Notes: a model not told the origin generated them from the sequence alone. A stretch of DNA of 24,783 nucleotides from Myxococcales bacterium (GCA_020430865.1 JAGQIY010000272.1:1-24783); one strand, 5' to 3'; positions 6,856 to 15,725 are shown, numbered from the stretch's first letter. Numbers and translations are program-made.

Positions 6856-6898
6856 CGGCACCGCCGCCCACGCTGTGCACACGTGGTCCCCGGTGCCG
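6856..6898. promoter_or_regulatory. Symmetric interrupted stem-loop upstream of mglB
   Basis: An outer 8-bp arm CGGCACCG (6856-6863) pairs with CGGTGCCG (6891-6898). After a symmetric 4 x 4 internal loop, CCACG (6868-6872) pairs with CGTGG (6882-6886) around a 9-nt loop. It lies about 205 bp upstream of mglB and could be an operator or a leader RNA structure. Function is not shown. Confidence 0.4.
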
Positions 6899-7119
6899 CT
6901 GTGCTTGCCGTGCTAGCAAGCTGCGGCGACGCGCTGGGGAATGTTCGGGGTGGCTGGTGTGCGATCCCATGTGGGGGGCAAGCCTGCCGAGGGGCAGGTG
7001 ACTCAGAGAAGTGTAGTTCGTTCGCGCGTCCTTGGGCGCGGATTGTGGTTCACGGCAAAGCGAGTGAACGGTCACGGTCCGCGCCGACGCGTCCGAAGAC
7101 CCTATCTGACCCCTTCACC

Positions 7120-7175
7120 GCCAGCAAGCGGCTTGATTGTGAGAAGCGCATGTCCCCGACGGCCTGCTTGCTGGC
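7120..7175. promoter_or_regulatory. 10-bp inverted repeat containing GCAAGC/GCTTGC words
   Basis: GCCAGCAAGC (7120-7129) is the exact reverse complement of GCTTGCTGGC (7166-7175), with a 36-nt spacer. The left arm overlaps a small palindrome, CAAGCGGCTTG (7125-7135). It may be a paired operator for a dimeric regulator, or a large stem-loop in the DUF3857 leader. Confidence 0.4.
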
Positions 7176-7427
7176 CGAGGACCACTCGAGGGACCGGGTC
7201 GTGCCGGAAGCCCTGCGAGGCCGGTTCTCCCAGGGCTCGGCCAGTCAGGCTCGGTGGCGGCTGCGGTCTCTGTCCGGAGCGACGCGTCCTACCCCCACGG
7301 TTGCCCGAGAGCCCCACGAGGTCCGATCGCGGTGAATTTCGCCGGTGAGCGTTCCCAGGCAGTGACGCGTTCGCGCTCGAGCCGTCGTGGATCGACATCA
7401 CCCAGGGACGGGAGTAGGACGCTGGAC

Positions 7428-10400
7428 GTGAAGCATCGCCACCCTCTCACCGGTGTGTGCCAGAGCACCGCGCACGCCGGAAATCATCCTCATGGCCTGC
7501 CCCGTATCGCGCTGCTCGTCGGCACCTTGGCGCTGACGCTCTTCAGCGGCGGTTCCGCCAGCGCAGAGTGGTTCCACCCCGACCTAGAGCGAGGCGCGAG
7601 CGAGGTGGAACGCGCCAGGGGGCCGGAGGGTTACGCAGCCTTGCGTCGCGTTTGGTCCACCTGGGATCGCGCCAACCCAGATCAGGTCGAGCAGGTGCTG
7701 CGTCTGGCCTCCGAGAACCCGAAGCTCTCTCCGTCGGTGCGGGCATATGCCGGGATGCTGGTGGCCTACGCGCGGGGACGTCGTGGCGACCTGACCGCCA
7801 ATCGCAGGCAGCTGCGTCACCTGGGGTTCATCGACCGCTGGCTCGTGGTCGGGCCCTTCGACAACGAGGGCAAATCTGGCCTCGCGCAGGCTTTCCAGCC
7901 GGAAACGGAGTTCGCGTCCGAGATCGTTCTCGGTCGCGCGTACAGCGGGAAGGAGCGACCGGTGCGCTGGCGGGAGGCGCCCAACGTGTTCTCCTACGGA
8001 TTCGTCGACCTGGGTTCCTTGGTGCGGCCCGAGCAGAAGGTTTGCGGATACCTGACGACGTTCGTGAAGAGCAAGGCCGGAAAGCCCAAGAACGTCTCGG
8101 CGTGGGTGGGCGCGAGCGGCGCGTTCAAGCTCTTCTGGAACGGTCGCCAGGTGCTGGAAGACACGGCATATCGTGGCCATGACGCCGAGCGCTTTGCCAC
8201 GCGAGTCAAGCTCGAGAGTGGCTACAACAACCTGACCATCAAGGTCTGCGGCGAGGCAAGCGCACCAGCCGCGACGGTTCGCCTCGCCGATGCCGCAGGG
8301 AAGCCAGACGAAGACCTGGAGTTCTCCAATTCGGTCGAACACAGCAAGCTGGCCATCAAGAACGCAGCCAAGAAGGTGGAGGTCGTCGCGCCGACGGGTG
8401 TGCAGGGCGCCGTGCAAGCGTTCGAGAAGAGCGTCGAGGGCAAGAAGCCATCCGCCGCAGCTCTCTACGCCTACGCGGACTACCTGGTCGAGACTGGCGG
8501 CGACGACCCCAAGGAGCACTGGGCGAGGGACTACGCGAAGCGCGCGGCCGATCAGGAGCCCACGGTGAAGCGCTTGCTCCTGGCGGGCGATCTTTCCGAA
8601 GACCGCAACAAGTACGCGGCGTGGGTCAAGAAGGCCGAGGCCCTGGCCAAGCCAGACGACGTTCAGGTGCTCCTGGCGCGGGCGCGCCTGGCGCGGAGCA
8701 GCCCGGCGTGGCGCGACGCGATCCCGTTCTATGACAAGGTGCTGGCTCTGGATCCGGACAACCTCGAAGGTATCGAGGGGCGGGTCGAGCTCTACAACGA
8801 AGCCGGACTGCGTCGAACGGCGCTGGAAGCGCTCGAGCGCGCGGTGCTGAAGAACCCCGAGTCGGTGACGCTCCTGAACATGTACGCCTCGCAGCTGCGC
8901 GCGCTGGGCCGATCCACGGAGGCCGAGGAAGTGGAGAGCCGCTACGCGGCGCGGCGCTTCGACGACCGCAGCTACCTGAGTCAGAAGATCGATCTGGCGG
9001 TCGCGCGCCGGAACTCGAAGGCCGCGCAACACTGGACGTCGCGGCTCCTCGAGGCCGACGGCGACAGCCTCTGGGCCTACGCCGTGAGTGCACAGACTCA
9101 GCGCATGCTGGGTCAGCCCCAGCGCGCCATCGCGGAGTACAAGCGCGGCCTGGAGCTCACGCCGGAGGATGTGGGCATGCTCCGTTCAATCGCAGACCTC
9201 CACGCCGAGACTGGCGATCGTGAGGAGCAGCTCGCGCTGCTCAGGCAGATCCTGCAGATCCGTCCCCAAGAGCAAGACGTACGCCAGTACGTCGAGCACA
9301 TCGAGCCACCCAAGCCCCGCTCCGACGAGGCCTATGCCTGGGCGTCTGAACGTTTCCTCAAGGATCGACTGGCCAAGGCCAATGGTCAGAACAAGCGCAC
9401 CTTGGTGGACCTGACGGTCACCACCGTCTACGAGAACGGACTCAGCAGTCAGTTCCGGCAAGTCGTCTTCCAACCCCTGACTGACTCCGCGGCCGCTACC
9501 TCACGGCAGTATGGCTTCGCCTACCAGGCGGACAGCCAGCGGGTTCAGCTGCGCGGCGCGCGGGTCTACCGGGCGGACGGAAGTATCGACGAAGCGATCG
9601 AGAGCGGGGAGGCGGCCGCGGACAACCCTGGCATCGCCATGTACACCTCGAGCCGCACCTACTACGTTCAGTTCCCGCGGCTGGAGCCTGGCGACGTGGT
9701 CGAGCTTCGCTACCGCATCGATGACGTCACTCCGATCAACGAGTTTGCCGACTACTTCGGCGCGGTCGAGTACCTGCAGTCGAGCGAGCCAGTGGGCCAC
9801 GCCGAGTACGTGCTGATCGCGCCCAAGAAGCGCAAGCTGTACATCGACACGGTGCGCTTGCCCGGCCTGAAGAAGAGTCAGGAGACCAAGGGAGACAACA
9901 CGGTCTACCGCTTCGCGATGGACAAGGTTCCGCCGATCGTGCCCGAGCCAGCGATGCCGCCCTGGCCAGAGGTGCTCGGCTTCGTCCACGTCTCGACGTT
10001 CAAGGACTACAAGGCGATGGGCACCTGGTACTGGGGGCTCGCGAAGGACCAGTTCGATCTGGATGACGAGACGCGAAAGCTCGTGCGGGACATCACCAAG
10101 GGCAAGCAGACGACCCTGGAGAAGGTCAAGGCGGTCTACGGCTGGGTGATCGAGAACACCCGCTACGTGGCGCTCGAGTTCGGCATCTACGGCTTCAAGC
10201 CGAGGCGCTGCGTGCAGACGGTGGCCCGTGGCTGGGGAGACTGCAAGGACAAGGCGACGGTGATCGTGTCGATGCTCAAGGAGCTCGGGATCGACTCCAC
10301 CATCGTCATCTTGCGGACGGGGTTGCGTGGGGATTTCGACTCGAAGGTCGCCAGCCTGGCGCCCTTCGACCACGCCATCGCGTACGTTCCGGAGCTCGAC

Positions 10401-11168
10401 CTCTACCTGGATGGTACGGCAGAGTACACCGGCAGCACCGAGCTACCGGCGATGGACCTGGGCGCCCTCGGTTTGTTGGTGAACCAGGGTGACAGCAGGC
10501 TCGTCCACCTGCCGGAGATCGACCCAAAGACCGCGGTGGACACCCGTGACGTCACCGCGGCGGTGGCGCCGGACGGGTCCGCGAAGCTCGAGCTCTCCTA
10601 CGAGACGCGCGGGACCGGAGCCTCCTCCTGGCGCCGGCGCTACCATGCGGAAGCGACCCGCCGCGCGCGCGTGCAGCGCGATCTGGGACAGGAGTTCCCC
10701 GGGATCGAGATCGACGATGGCAAGGACGGCATCGTGACGAACGATCTCGAGGACGTAGAGCAGCCCGTGAGCATGAAGATCAAGGGCAAGGCGCCGAGCT
10801 TCGCGCGCCTCGAGGGCAAGCGTCTGAGCATGGCGGTTACCAGCAACTACCGGCTCACTCCGAGCTTTGCCTCGCTGTCGTCGCGCAAGCTCGACGTGCA
10901 GTTGCCCGCTCTCGGCACGACCAAGAACACCTTCAAGGTCAAGCTGCCTGCGGGGATGAAGGTGGCGGCGCTGCCCGCGGCTGGCGGAGGCAAGTCGAAG
11001 TTCGGTAGCTGGGAGATTCAGGTGCAGCAAACCAAGGGCGAGGTGACGGTGACCAGTACGCTCGTCGTCACTGCCTCCCGCGTGAAGAGCAGCGAGTACT
11101 CAGAGTGGAAGAAGTTCTGTACGCAAGTCGACAGCGCGTTCGCGCAGCGATTGGTGGTGGAGAAATGA
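7428..11168 (+). CDS. Exported TPR / DUF3857 / transglutaminase-like protein with intact catalytic triad
   Basis: The protein has about 1246 residues. A type I signal peptide (hydrophobic core RIALLVGTLALTLFS, cleavage likely after ASA at residue 46) sends it across the inner membrane. In order it has an N-terminal helical part, a beta-rich segment at about 140-300 (begins DRWLVVGPFDNEG), TPR-like repeats at about 425-620, DUF3857 at about 665-806, and a transglutaminase-like domain at about 850-1000 with C939 (GWGDCKDK), H982 (FDHAIAY) and D995 (LYLDGT). A beta-rich C-terminal part follows. The triad looks active, so it may be a protease or crosslinking enzyme of the envelope; the substrate is unknown. 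The start is uncertain: GTG 7428 fits the signal peptide and has AGGAC upstream; GTG 7455 is an alternative, and frames from 7254 add an implausible leader. The stop overlaps the next ATG (ATGA). Confidence 0.88.
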   Translation: MKHRHPLTGVCQSTAHAGNHPHGLPRIALLVGTLALTLFSGGSASAEWFHPDLERGASEVERARGPEGYAALRRVWSTWDRANPDQVEQVLRLASENPKLSPSVRAYAGMLVAYARGRRGDLTANRRQLRHLGFIDRWLVVGPFDNEGKSGLAQAFQPETEFASEIVLGRAYSGKERPVRWREAPNVFSYGFVDLGSLVRPEQKVCGYLTTFVKSKAGKPKNVSAWVGASGAFKLFWNGRQVLEDTAYRGHDAERFATRVKLESGYNNLTIKVCGEASAPAATVRLADAAGKPDEDLEFSNSVEHSKLAIKNAAKKVEVVAPTGVQGAVQAFEKSVEGKKPSAAALYAYADYLVETGGDDPKEHWARDYAKRAADQEPTVKRLLLAGDLSEDRNKYAAWVKKAEALAKPDDVQVLLARARLARSSPAWRDAIPFYDKVLALDPDNLEGIEGRVELYNEAGLRRTALEALERAVLKNPESVTLLNMYASQLRALGRSTEAEEVESRYAARRFDDRSYLSQKIDLAVARRNSKAAQHWTSRLLEADGDSLWAYAVSAQTQRMLGQPQRAIAEYKRGLELTPEDVGMLRSIADLHAETGDREEQLALLRQILQIRPQEQDVRQYVEHIEPPKPRSDEAYAWASERFLKDRLAKANGQNKRTLVDLTVTTVYENGLSSQFRQVVFQPLTDSAAATSRQYGFAYQADSQRVQLRGARVYRADGSIDEAIESGEAAADNPGIAMYTSSRTYYVQFPRLEPGDVVELRYRIDDVTPINEFADYFGAVEYLQSSEPVGHAEYVLIAPKKRKLYIDTVRLPGLKKSQETKGDNTVYRFAMDKVPPIVPEPAMPPWPEVLGFVHVSTFKDYKAMGTWYWGLAKDQFDLDDETRKLVRDITKGKQTTLEKVKAVYGWVIENTRYVALEFGIYGFKPRRCVQTVARGWGDCKDKATVIVSMLKELGIDSTIVILRTGLRGDFDSKVASLAPFDHAIAYVPELDLYLDGTAEYTGSTELPAMDLGALGLLVNQGDSRLVHLPEIDPKTAVDTRDVTAAVAPDGSAKLELSYETRGTGASSWRRRYHAEATRRARVQRDLGQEFPGIEIDDGKDGIVTNDLEDVEQPVSMKIKGKAPSFARLEGKRLSMAVTSNYRLTPSFASLSSRKLDVQLPALGTTKNTFKVKLPAGMKVAALPAAGGGKSKFGSWEIQVQQTKGEVTVTSTLVVTASRVKSSEYSEWKKFCTQVDSAFAQRLVVEK

Positions 11169-14100
11169 GCGCGCGACTGGCTCTCGTCGCTTGCCTGTGC
11201 GGGCTCGCAGCGGTCGGCTGTGGTCACTCGCAGCGTGGCGCGAACTCGAGCCTGGACGAGCTGCGGAAGCTCGGACCCTCGACCAGCGACCCGGGGGTTG
11301 CCGAGCGGTGGTTCTCCGCGGAACTCGTATCTCCAGGCGGAGATCCCGCCAGAGCGCAGAAGGCGCGGGAGGTACTGGACAAGCTGAAGGTCGGATCCGC
11401 GCGCGCGCACCTGCTCCGGGGGCTCGACGACGTCCACCACGGCCACATGCGCAGTGCGTCCGAGCACTACCTCGCGAGTCTGCAGGCTGCTCGCAAGGAG
11501 AACGCGCCCGAGTCCCCGCTGATCGCCTGGTACGCGGCCAACGAAGGCCTTGGTTTTCGGCACCTGGCGGGGCGCGATCTGTGGGCAGACCACCGGCAAG
11601 CGGTGACCACCACCATCGACACACCCGGCTTCATCGGCTGGCGCGCGCGCGCCGAGCTGGTCGACTGGCTCACGGACGAGGCTTGGGCAAGCGCGGACTC
11701 CAACGTCGAGGAGCTCACCCGCAAGCAGTTCGGCTGCATCGGCAACGTGCGGATGGCGGGTCCGTTTGGTCGCCGCGCCGCTTCGGACACCATCCGGCAC
11801 TACCCCGCGGAGAAGCCGGGGCCGTGGCCGCTGTCCTGGGATTCGGTCCCGGGGACCTCGGTGAAGCCCAGGCAACTCAAGGTCGAGACCCGGGGATGCA
11901 ATGTCGCCGTGGATGAACCGGTGTACTCCGGTATTTTCTACGGGGAAACGTTCCTGGACCTGCCTGCCGCCAAGAACCTGATCCTGGTGGTCCAGGGGGC
12001 GGTGGCGATGTGGGTCGATGACGTGCAGGTGTTGGAGCGTGACCCCCGAGAGTGGGGGGCATGGCCTCGCTTCGGCGCGGCGCTCCGCCTGGAGGCTGGA
12101 AGGCACCGGGTGCTGGCGCGGCTCACCGACGGCTACACGTCGGTGCGTGTCCTGGAGCTCGACGGTCGCCCCGCACAGGTGAAGACCTCGAGTGACGCCA
12201 GCGCGCCCTACGCCATCGTGCCGCCGCAACAGCTGGCGGACCCCAACGCGTTGATGCCCTTCGTGCAGGCTGCGCGCACGGGCAAGGGTGCGGAGGGACA
12301 CGATGATTTGCTGCGCCTGATCGCCGCCGAGCTCGCCCACGTCGAGGGCCAGGACGACGTGGCGAGCGTGCTGATCCAACCGCTGGTCAAGCAACCCACC
12401 AAGGCCACCGGCGTGGCGCTGGCGACCGCGGCGGTCTTCGCCGCGGACGACCCGGTGTACGACGAATCCAAGGGGGACGACCTCGTGCGCAGCCTGCAGG
12501 AAGCTGCCACCAGGCGAGACCAGAGGCTCTGGGCTCCGCGCATGGCGCTCATCCTGCGGGACGCGAGCACCAAGGGCCTGACGGAAGCGGTCAAGCCGCT
12601 CAAGGCCTTGGCCGCGGAGTTTCCCGAGGTGCCGGGCATCCTGAGCACGCTGGCGTCCCTGTACGGACAGCTGGGCTGGGGCCCTGAGCGCTTGCAGACG
12701 GTCCTGGAGCTCGGAAAGCGTTTCCCGAGGGATCCGGAGACGCTCGAAGTGGTCGCGGCGACGTACGACGATCGCGGAGACTTCGCCAAGTCGGACGAGC
12801 TGGTGAAGCGCATCCTGGAGCTCTCGCCCGACAGCGAGGTCCGCCTGGACCGCGCCCTGGCGCGGCAGGACTACGACGCTGCGCTCGCCGAGCTGAAGCG
12901 CCTCGGCAAGCGTCGTCCCGATCGCAAGGACATCGCGGCTCGTATCGAGGACGTCCTGGTGCGCGCTGGCAACACCGCCGAGACCTGGAAGAAGCTCGAA
13001 GCGGCAATCAAGAAGGAGCCGAAGAGCGGTCGCGCGCGCCTGGAGCTCGCCGACGCCCAGTTTGCGAGTGGAAAGCACGGCGCGCTGCGCAAGGCGCTGA
13101 TCGAGGCGATCGAAGCGGGCGCGGACTACAGCGACATCGCCGACGCCATCGACCTGATCGAGGGCGTCACCGAGCTCGAGCCCTACCGCATCGACGGGCT
13201 GAAGGTGATCAAGGACTACGAGGCGAGCGGTGAGGAGATGGACGGCACCGCGGCGCGCATCCTCGACTACTCGGCGGTGGCTGTGCGAGGCGATGCCTCG
13301 AGCCGCATGTTGAGCCACGAGGTGGTACGCATCCAGAGTCCTGAAGCGATCGGACAGTTTGCCGAGCAGCGCCCCCCCGAGGGCATGGTGCTGCACATGC
13401 GGGTGATCAAGCAGGATGGCAGCATCCTCGAGCCCGAGTTCGTGGCAGGCAAACCGACCGTCACCATGCCGCACCTCGAGGTGGGCGACTACATCGAGAC
13501 CGAGAACATCGTCTCTCGCTACGGCGACGGCCAGAGTGGGCGCGCCTACTACGGGCCTCGCTGGTTTTTCCGAGAGGAAAATATCGCCTACTGGCGGAGC
13601 CAGTTCGTGCTCATCTCGCCCAGCGACAAGGACCTGGTGATCGAGACACGGGGCAACGTGCCGCCGCCGGCGATCGAGAAGGACACGGGGCGTGAGGTAC
13701 GCACCTGGCTGGTCAACAAGAGCCCAGCGGCTCCGGTCGAGCCACTGAGCGCGCCGGTCTCCGAGTTCCTGCCTTCGGTTCACGTCGGCTGGGGGGTCAG
13801 CCTTCAGGATCGGTTGCGCAACCTCAACGACTCCGCAATCGACTTGACCCCGATGGACCCGCGCATCAAGGCCATCGCCGCGAACGTCGTTGGCTCGACC
13901 CGGGCGTCCAGTGAGCAGGTGAAGAAGCTCTACCACTGGGTGATCGCCAACATCGAGGAGGGCGACGAGAGCGACGGACGGCGCGTCATCGTGGGCAAGC
14001 AGGGAAACCGCTGGAAGGCGTTCATCCTGCTCTGTCAGGCACGAGGCATCCCCGCGAAGTACGTGGTCGCCAAGAGCCGCATCACCACCCCAAGCATTGG

Positions 14101-14923
14101 CCCGCTCTCCGAGGCGAGTGACTTCACGACCGCGGTGCTGCGAGTGCAGCCTGCCAAGCAGCAAGACGTGTGGCTCACGCTCGACAGCAAATACACGCCC
14201 TTCGGCTACATCCCCGACTCCGTGCGCGGCATGCCCGGCTACGAGCTGGGTGGAGACTCTCCCGCCAAGGTCGAGCTCCCGAAGGAAGGCGTCCTCGACC
14301 TGATCGAGCACCTCGGGACCGTGAAGCTCGAGAAGAACGGGTCGGCGACCTTGCAGCTCACCCAGCGCTACCACGGCAAGTATGCCGTCGGCTTGCGCGC
14401 CGGGCTGGCCCAGGTACCGGAGGCCCAGCTCAAGGACATCATCGAGTCCAAGTTGCTCGGGAAGGAGCTTCGCGGGGCGCGCTTGATCAAGTTCGAGCTC
14501 AAGCACCTCGATGAAGTAGATTTCCCCTTGGAAATGGTGTTGACGGCGGAGATGAGCGTCTTCGCTCAGCTCTCTGCTGGTGCGTTGGTCATCGATCCTC
14601 CGTTCTCTCCGCGCGTGGCCCAGCTCGCCGCCCTGCCGACGCGGCAGACGCCGCTCTTCTTTGGTGACGCGACTCACATCAAGAGCGAGCTAGCGATTCA
14701 GCTGCCCGAGGGCATGCACGTCGATGGCCAGTTGCCGAAGTTCGATGGCAGCTTCCAGCAGCACCACGGTCGCGTGAGCGACTCGATGGAAGGTTCGACC
14801 TTGAAGCTCTCGCGCGAACTCTACCTGGCCTCTGGTCGGGTTCAGCCGCCGGAGTACTCCAAGTTTCAGGGCTTCGTGCGCCAGCTGGACAACGCCCTGA
14901 ACAGCTCGATTCGGGTGCGCTGA
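11165..14923 (+). CDS. Predicted lipoprotein paralogue: TPR / DUF3857 / catalytically dead transglutaminase-like
   Basis: The 1252-residue protein has the same domain order as the preceding gene: a beta-rich segment at about 190-340 (begins VRMAGPFG), TPR-like repeats at about 460-640, DUF3857 at about 700-845, a transglutaminase-like domain at about 910-1025, and a beta-rich end. The N terminus MSARLALVACLCGLAAVGCG is a lipoprotein signal with likely lipidated Cys19. In the transglutaminase region the GDCKDKA motif is replaced by QGNRWKA and the DHA motif by DFT, so catalytic Cys and His are missing; only the Asp (LTLDSK) remains. It is probably a structural or regulatory partner of the upstream enzyme-like paralogue. 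The start at 11165 overlaps the upstream stop as ATGA with GGAG before it, indicating translational coupling; a frame open from 11105 is not needed. Confidence 0.88.
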   Translation: MSARLALVACLCGLAAVGCGHSQRGANSSLDELRKLGPSTSDPGVAERWFSAELVSPGGDPARAQKAREVLDKLKVGSARAHLLRGLDDVHHGHMRSASEHYLASLQAARKENAPESPLIAWYAANEGLGFRHLAGRDLWADHRQAVTTTIDTPGFIGWRARAELVDWLTDEAWASADSNVEELTRKQFGCIGNVRMAGPFGRRAASDTIRHYPAEKPGPWPLSWDSVPGTSVKPRQLKVETRGCNVAVDEPVYSGIFYGETFLDLPAAKNLILVVQGAVAMWVDDVQVLERDPREWGAWPRFGAALRLEAGRHRVLARLTDGYTSVRVLELDGRPAQVKTSSDASAPYAIVPPQQLADPNALMPFVQAARTGKGAEGHDDLLRLIAAELAHVEGQDDVASVLIQPLVKQPTKATGVALATAAVFAADDPVYDESKGDDLVRSLQEAATRRDQRLWAPRMALILRDASTKGLTEAVKPLKALAAEFPEVPGILSTLASLYGQLGWGPERLQTVLELGKRFPRDPETLEVVAATYDDRGDFAKSDELVKRILELSPDSEVRLDRALARQDYDAALAELKRLGKRRPDRKDIAARIEDVLVRAGNTAETWKKLEAAIKKEPKSGRARLELADAQFASGKHGALRKALIEAIEAGADYSDIADAIDLIEGVTELEPYRIDGLKVIKDYEASGEEMDGTAARILDYSAVAVRGDASSRMLSHEVVRIQSPEAIGQFAEQRPPEGMVLHMRVIKQDGSILEPEFVAGKPTVTMPHLEVGDYIETENIVSRYGDGQSGRAYYGPRWFFREENIAYWRSQFVLISPSDKDLVIETRGNVPPPAIEKDTGREVRTWLVNKSPAAPVEPLSAPVSEFLPSVHVGWGVSLQDRLRNLNDSAIDLTPMDPRIKAIAANVVGSTRASSEQVKKLYHWVIANIEEGDESDGRRVIVGKQGNRWKAFILLCQARGIPAKYVVAKSRITTPSIGPLSEASDFTTAVLRVQPAKQQDVWLTLDSKYTPFGYIPDSVRGMPGYELGGDSPAKVELPKEGVLDLIEHLGTVKLEKNGSATLQLTQRYHGKYAVGLRAGLAQVPEAQLKDIIESKLLGKELRGARLIKFELKHLDEVDFPLEMVLTAEMSVFAQLSAGALVIDPPFSPRVAQLAALPTRQTPLFFGDATHIKSELAIQLPEGMHVDGQLPKFDGSFQQHHGRVSDSMEGSTLKLSRELYLASGRVQPPEYSKFQGFVRQLDNALNSSIRVR

Positions 14924-14954
14924 GCCCGCGAGCTTCCGTCATCGCGCCCCGTCG

Positions 14955-15010
14955 GCCTCGGCGTTCTGCGCCGAGGCACAAACGCCAAGAGGCGACGTCG
15001 CCGTCGCCTC
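14955..15010. terminator. Two consecutive perfect hairpins between convergent genes
   Basis: The first stem is GCCTCGGCG (14955-14963) with CGCCGAGGC (14969-14977) around a 5-nt loop. The second is GAGGCGACG (14989-14997) with CGTCGCCTC (15002-15010) around a 4-nt loop. They sit between the end of the DUF3857 operon and the end of the - strand TPR gene, so they probably terminate or stabilise both transcripts. Neither has a U-tract. Confidence 0.55.
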
Positions 15011-15046
15011 CTGGTGTCGGATCTGGTGTCGGATCTGGTGTCGGAT
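15011..15046. repeat. Three perfect 12-bp tandem repeats
   Basis: CTGGTGTCGGAT is repeated exactly three times (15011-15022, 15023-15034, 15035-15046), immediately next to the second hairpin and 12 bp beyond the stop of the - strand TPR gene. It is non-coding under my annotation. Exact copies suggest recent slippage expansion. Confidence 0.9.
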
Positions 15047-15058
15047 CCTGGTTGCCGA

Positions 15059-15682
15059 CTACTTCTTGTCGTCCTCGGCCAGGCGCTTCGCGATGCGCGC
15101 CTTCACGGCGCCATAGTCCTTCACTAGCTGCTTCCACGTCTCGATGCGCTTCTTCCGCTCCGGGGCGGTCTCTGCGTAGGCCTTGGACTCGGGCTTCGCC
15201 GCCGCGCCCTCGTAGTCCGTCCACTTGGCGATCGCGTCGTCGTACGCCTTCTCCCGCTCCTTCAGATCTGCCATCAGGAACTGGATCTTGGCGCGTAGCG
15301 GTGGGTTGTTACCTGCGTAGCGCAGCGCGTCCGTCAAAGATGCCTCGGCCGCTGGAAGATCTCCCTTGGCGCGCTGAGCCTCCGCCATGCGGTAGTGCCC
15401 AAGCGCATTCTGCGGTTCCTTGGTGATCGCCTCGCGGAACTCGGTGATCGCCTTGTCGTAGTCGCGGGCGATGTAGGCGCTGTTGCCGCGGTTCACCGCC
15501 TCCCAGAACGGGCTGATGCCCTTCAAACCATCGGGATCCTTCTTGACCGCGCCCGAGTCTGCCTTGGCAGGTTTGTCCTGCTTGGCGGTGCCTTGTGCCT
15601 GACTCGTCGTGGCCAGGCTGACGCCGATCAGCAGGCAGGCACAGGTCGCAGCTCGAATGCCCATTCGACTCGTCGTACGCAT
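15059..15682 (-). CDS. Exported TPR-repeat protein
   Basis: The 207-residue protein has an N-terminal signal peptide (core CACLLIGVSLA, likely cleavage after SQA) and is probably periplasmic. After a Lys/Asp-rich linker, TPR-like helices run from about residue 60 to 160 (AVNRGNSAYIARDYDKAITE, then ALGHYRMAEAQRAKGDL). A charged alpha-helical C terminus ends in EDDKK. TPRs mediate protein contacts; the partner is unknown. The start could be ATG 15682 or the second Met at residue 7; neither has a strong ribosome-binding site. It is transcribed alone, divergently from sctQ, with a triple CCACGAG element just upstream. Confidence 0.85.
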   Translation of the reverse strand: MRTTSRMGIRAATCACLLIGVSLATTSQAQGTAKQDKPAKADSGAVKKDPDGLKGISPFWEAVNRGNSAYIARDYDKAITEFREAITKEPQNALGHYRMAEAQRAKGDLPAAEASLTDALRYAGNNPPLRAKIQFLMADLKEREKAYDDAIAKWTDYEGAAAKPESKAYAETAPERKKRIETWKQLVKDYGAVKARIAKRLAEDDKK

Positions 15683-15697
15683 TGGAGCCGCAAGTTA

Positions 15698-15725
15698 CCA
15701 CGAGCCACGAGGCTTTGACTCGTGG
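15698..15725. promoter_or_regulatory. CCACGAG triplet (two direct, one inverted) upstream of the TPR gene
   Basis: CCACGAG occurs at 15698-15704 and 15705-15711, and its reverse complement CTCGTGG at 15719-15725. Together with CACG/CGTG (15699-15702 and 15726-15729) this makes a hairpin with a 7-nt loop and a 2-nt bulge. It lies 15 bp upstream of the TPR gene start and about 190 bp from sctQ. It may be an operator or a leader hairpin. Confidence 0.4.

Larger units (their letters stand above)
6651..7427. other. Divergent intergenic region between mglB and the DUF3857 operon
   Basis: 777 bp separate the start of mglB (- strand) from the likely start of the large exported protein (+ strand). 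Frames here are open but have lower third-position GC than neighbouring genes and no recognisable products, so I treat it as non-coding. It must hold the promoters of both operons; no convincing -35/-10 pair could be picked. It contains an interrupted stem-loop (6856-6898), a 10-bp inverted repeat (7120-7175) and five copies of GCTTGC/GCAAGC. Confidence 0.6.

Noticed and set aside
6650..7075. 141-codon - strand frame ending in a TGATG overlap with mglB
   Set aside because: Apart from its last 18 codons its third-position GC is well below real genes here, composition is Arg/Ser/His-rich without domain character, and the mglB ribosome-binding site explains the local sequence. The overlap is probably coincidental.
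7085..7135. sigma-70-like promoter for mglB (TTGCTG ... GATAGG on the - strand)
   Set aside because: Matches to consensus are weak and the distance to mglB would be over 400 bp; not better than chance in this region.
6748..7335. + strand open frame in the mglB upstream region
   Set aside because: Random-looking Arg/Ser/Ala-rich product, a typical spurious frame in high-GC DNA, with no recognisable domain.
7254..7427. 58-residue N-terminal extension of the first DUF3857 protein
   Set aside because: It would put a long basic, low-complexity leader before a signal peptide; GTG 7428 or 7455 gives a normal exported protein.
7584..9032. 482-codon antisense open frame opposite the first DUF3857 gene
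   Set aside because: Shadow frame of a well-supported gene; no domain or start signal.
11018..14677. 1219-codon antisense open frame opposite the second DUF3857 gene
   Set aside because: The + strand gene has clear domains, a lipoprotein signal and coupled start; the antisense frame is His/Arg/Leu-rich without domains, a shadow of strong codon bias.
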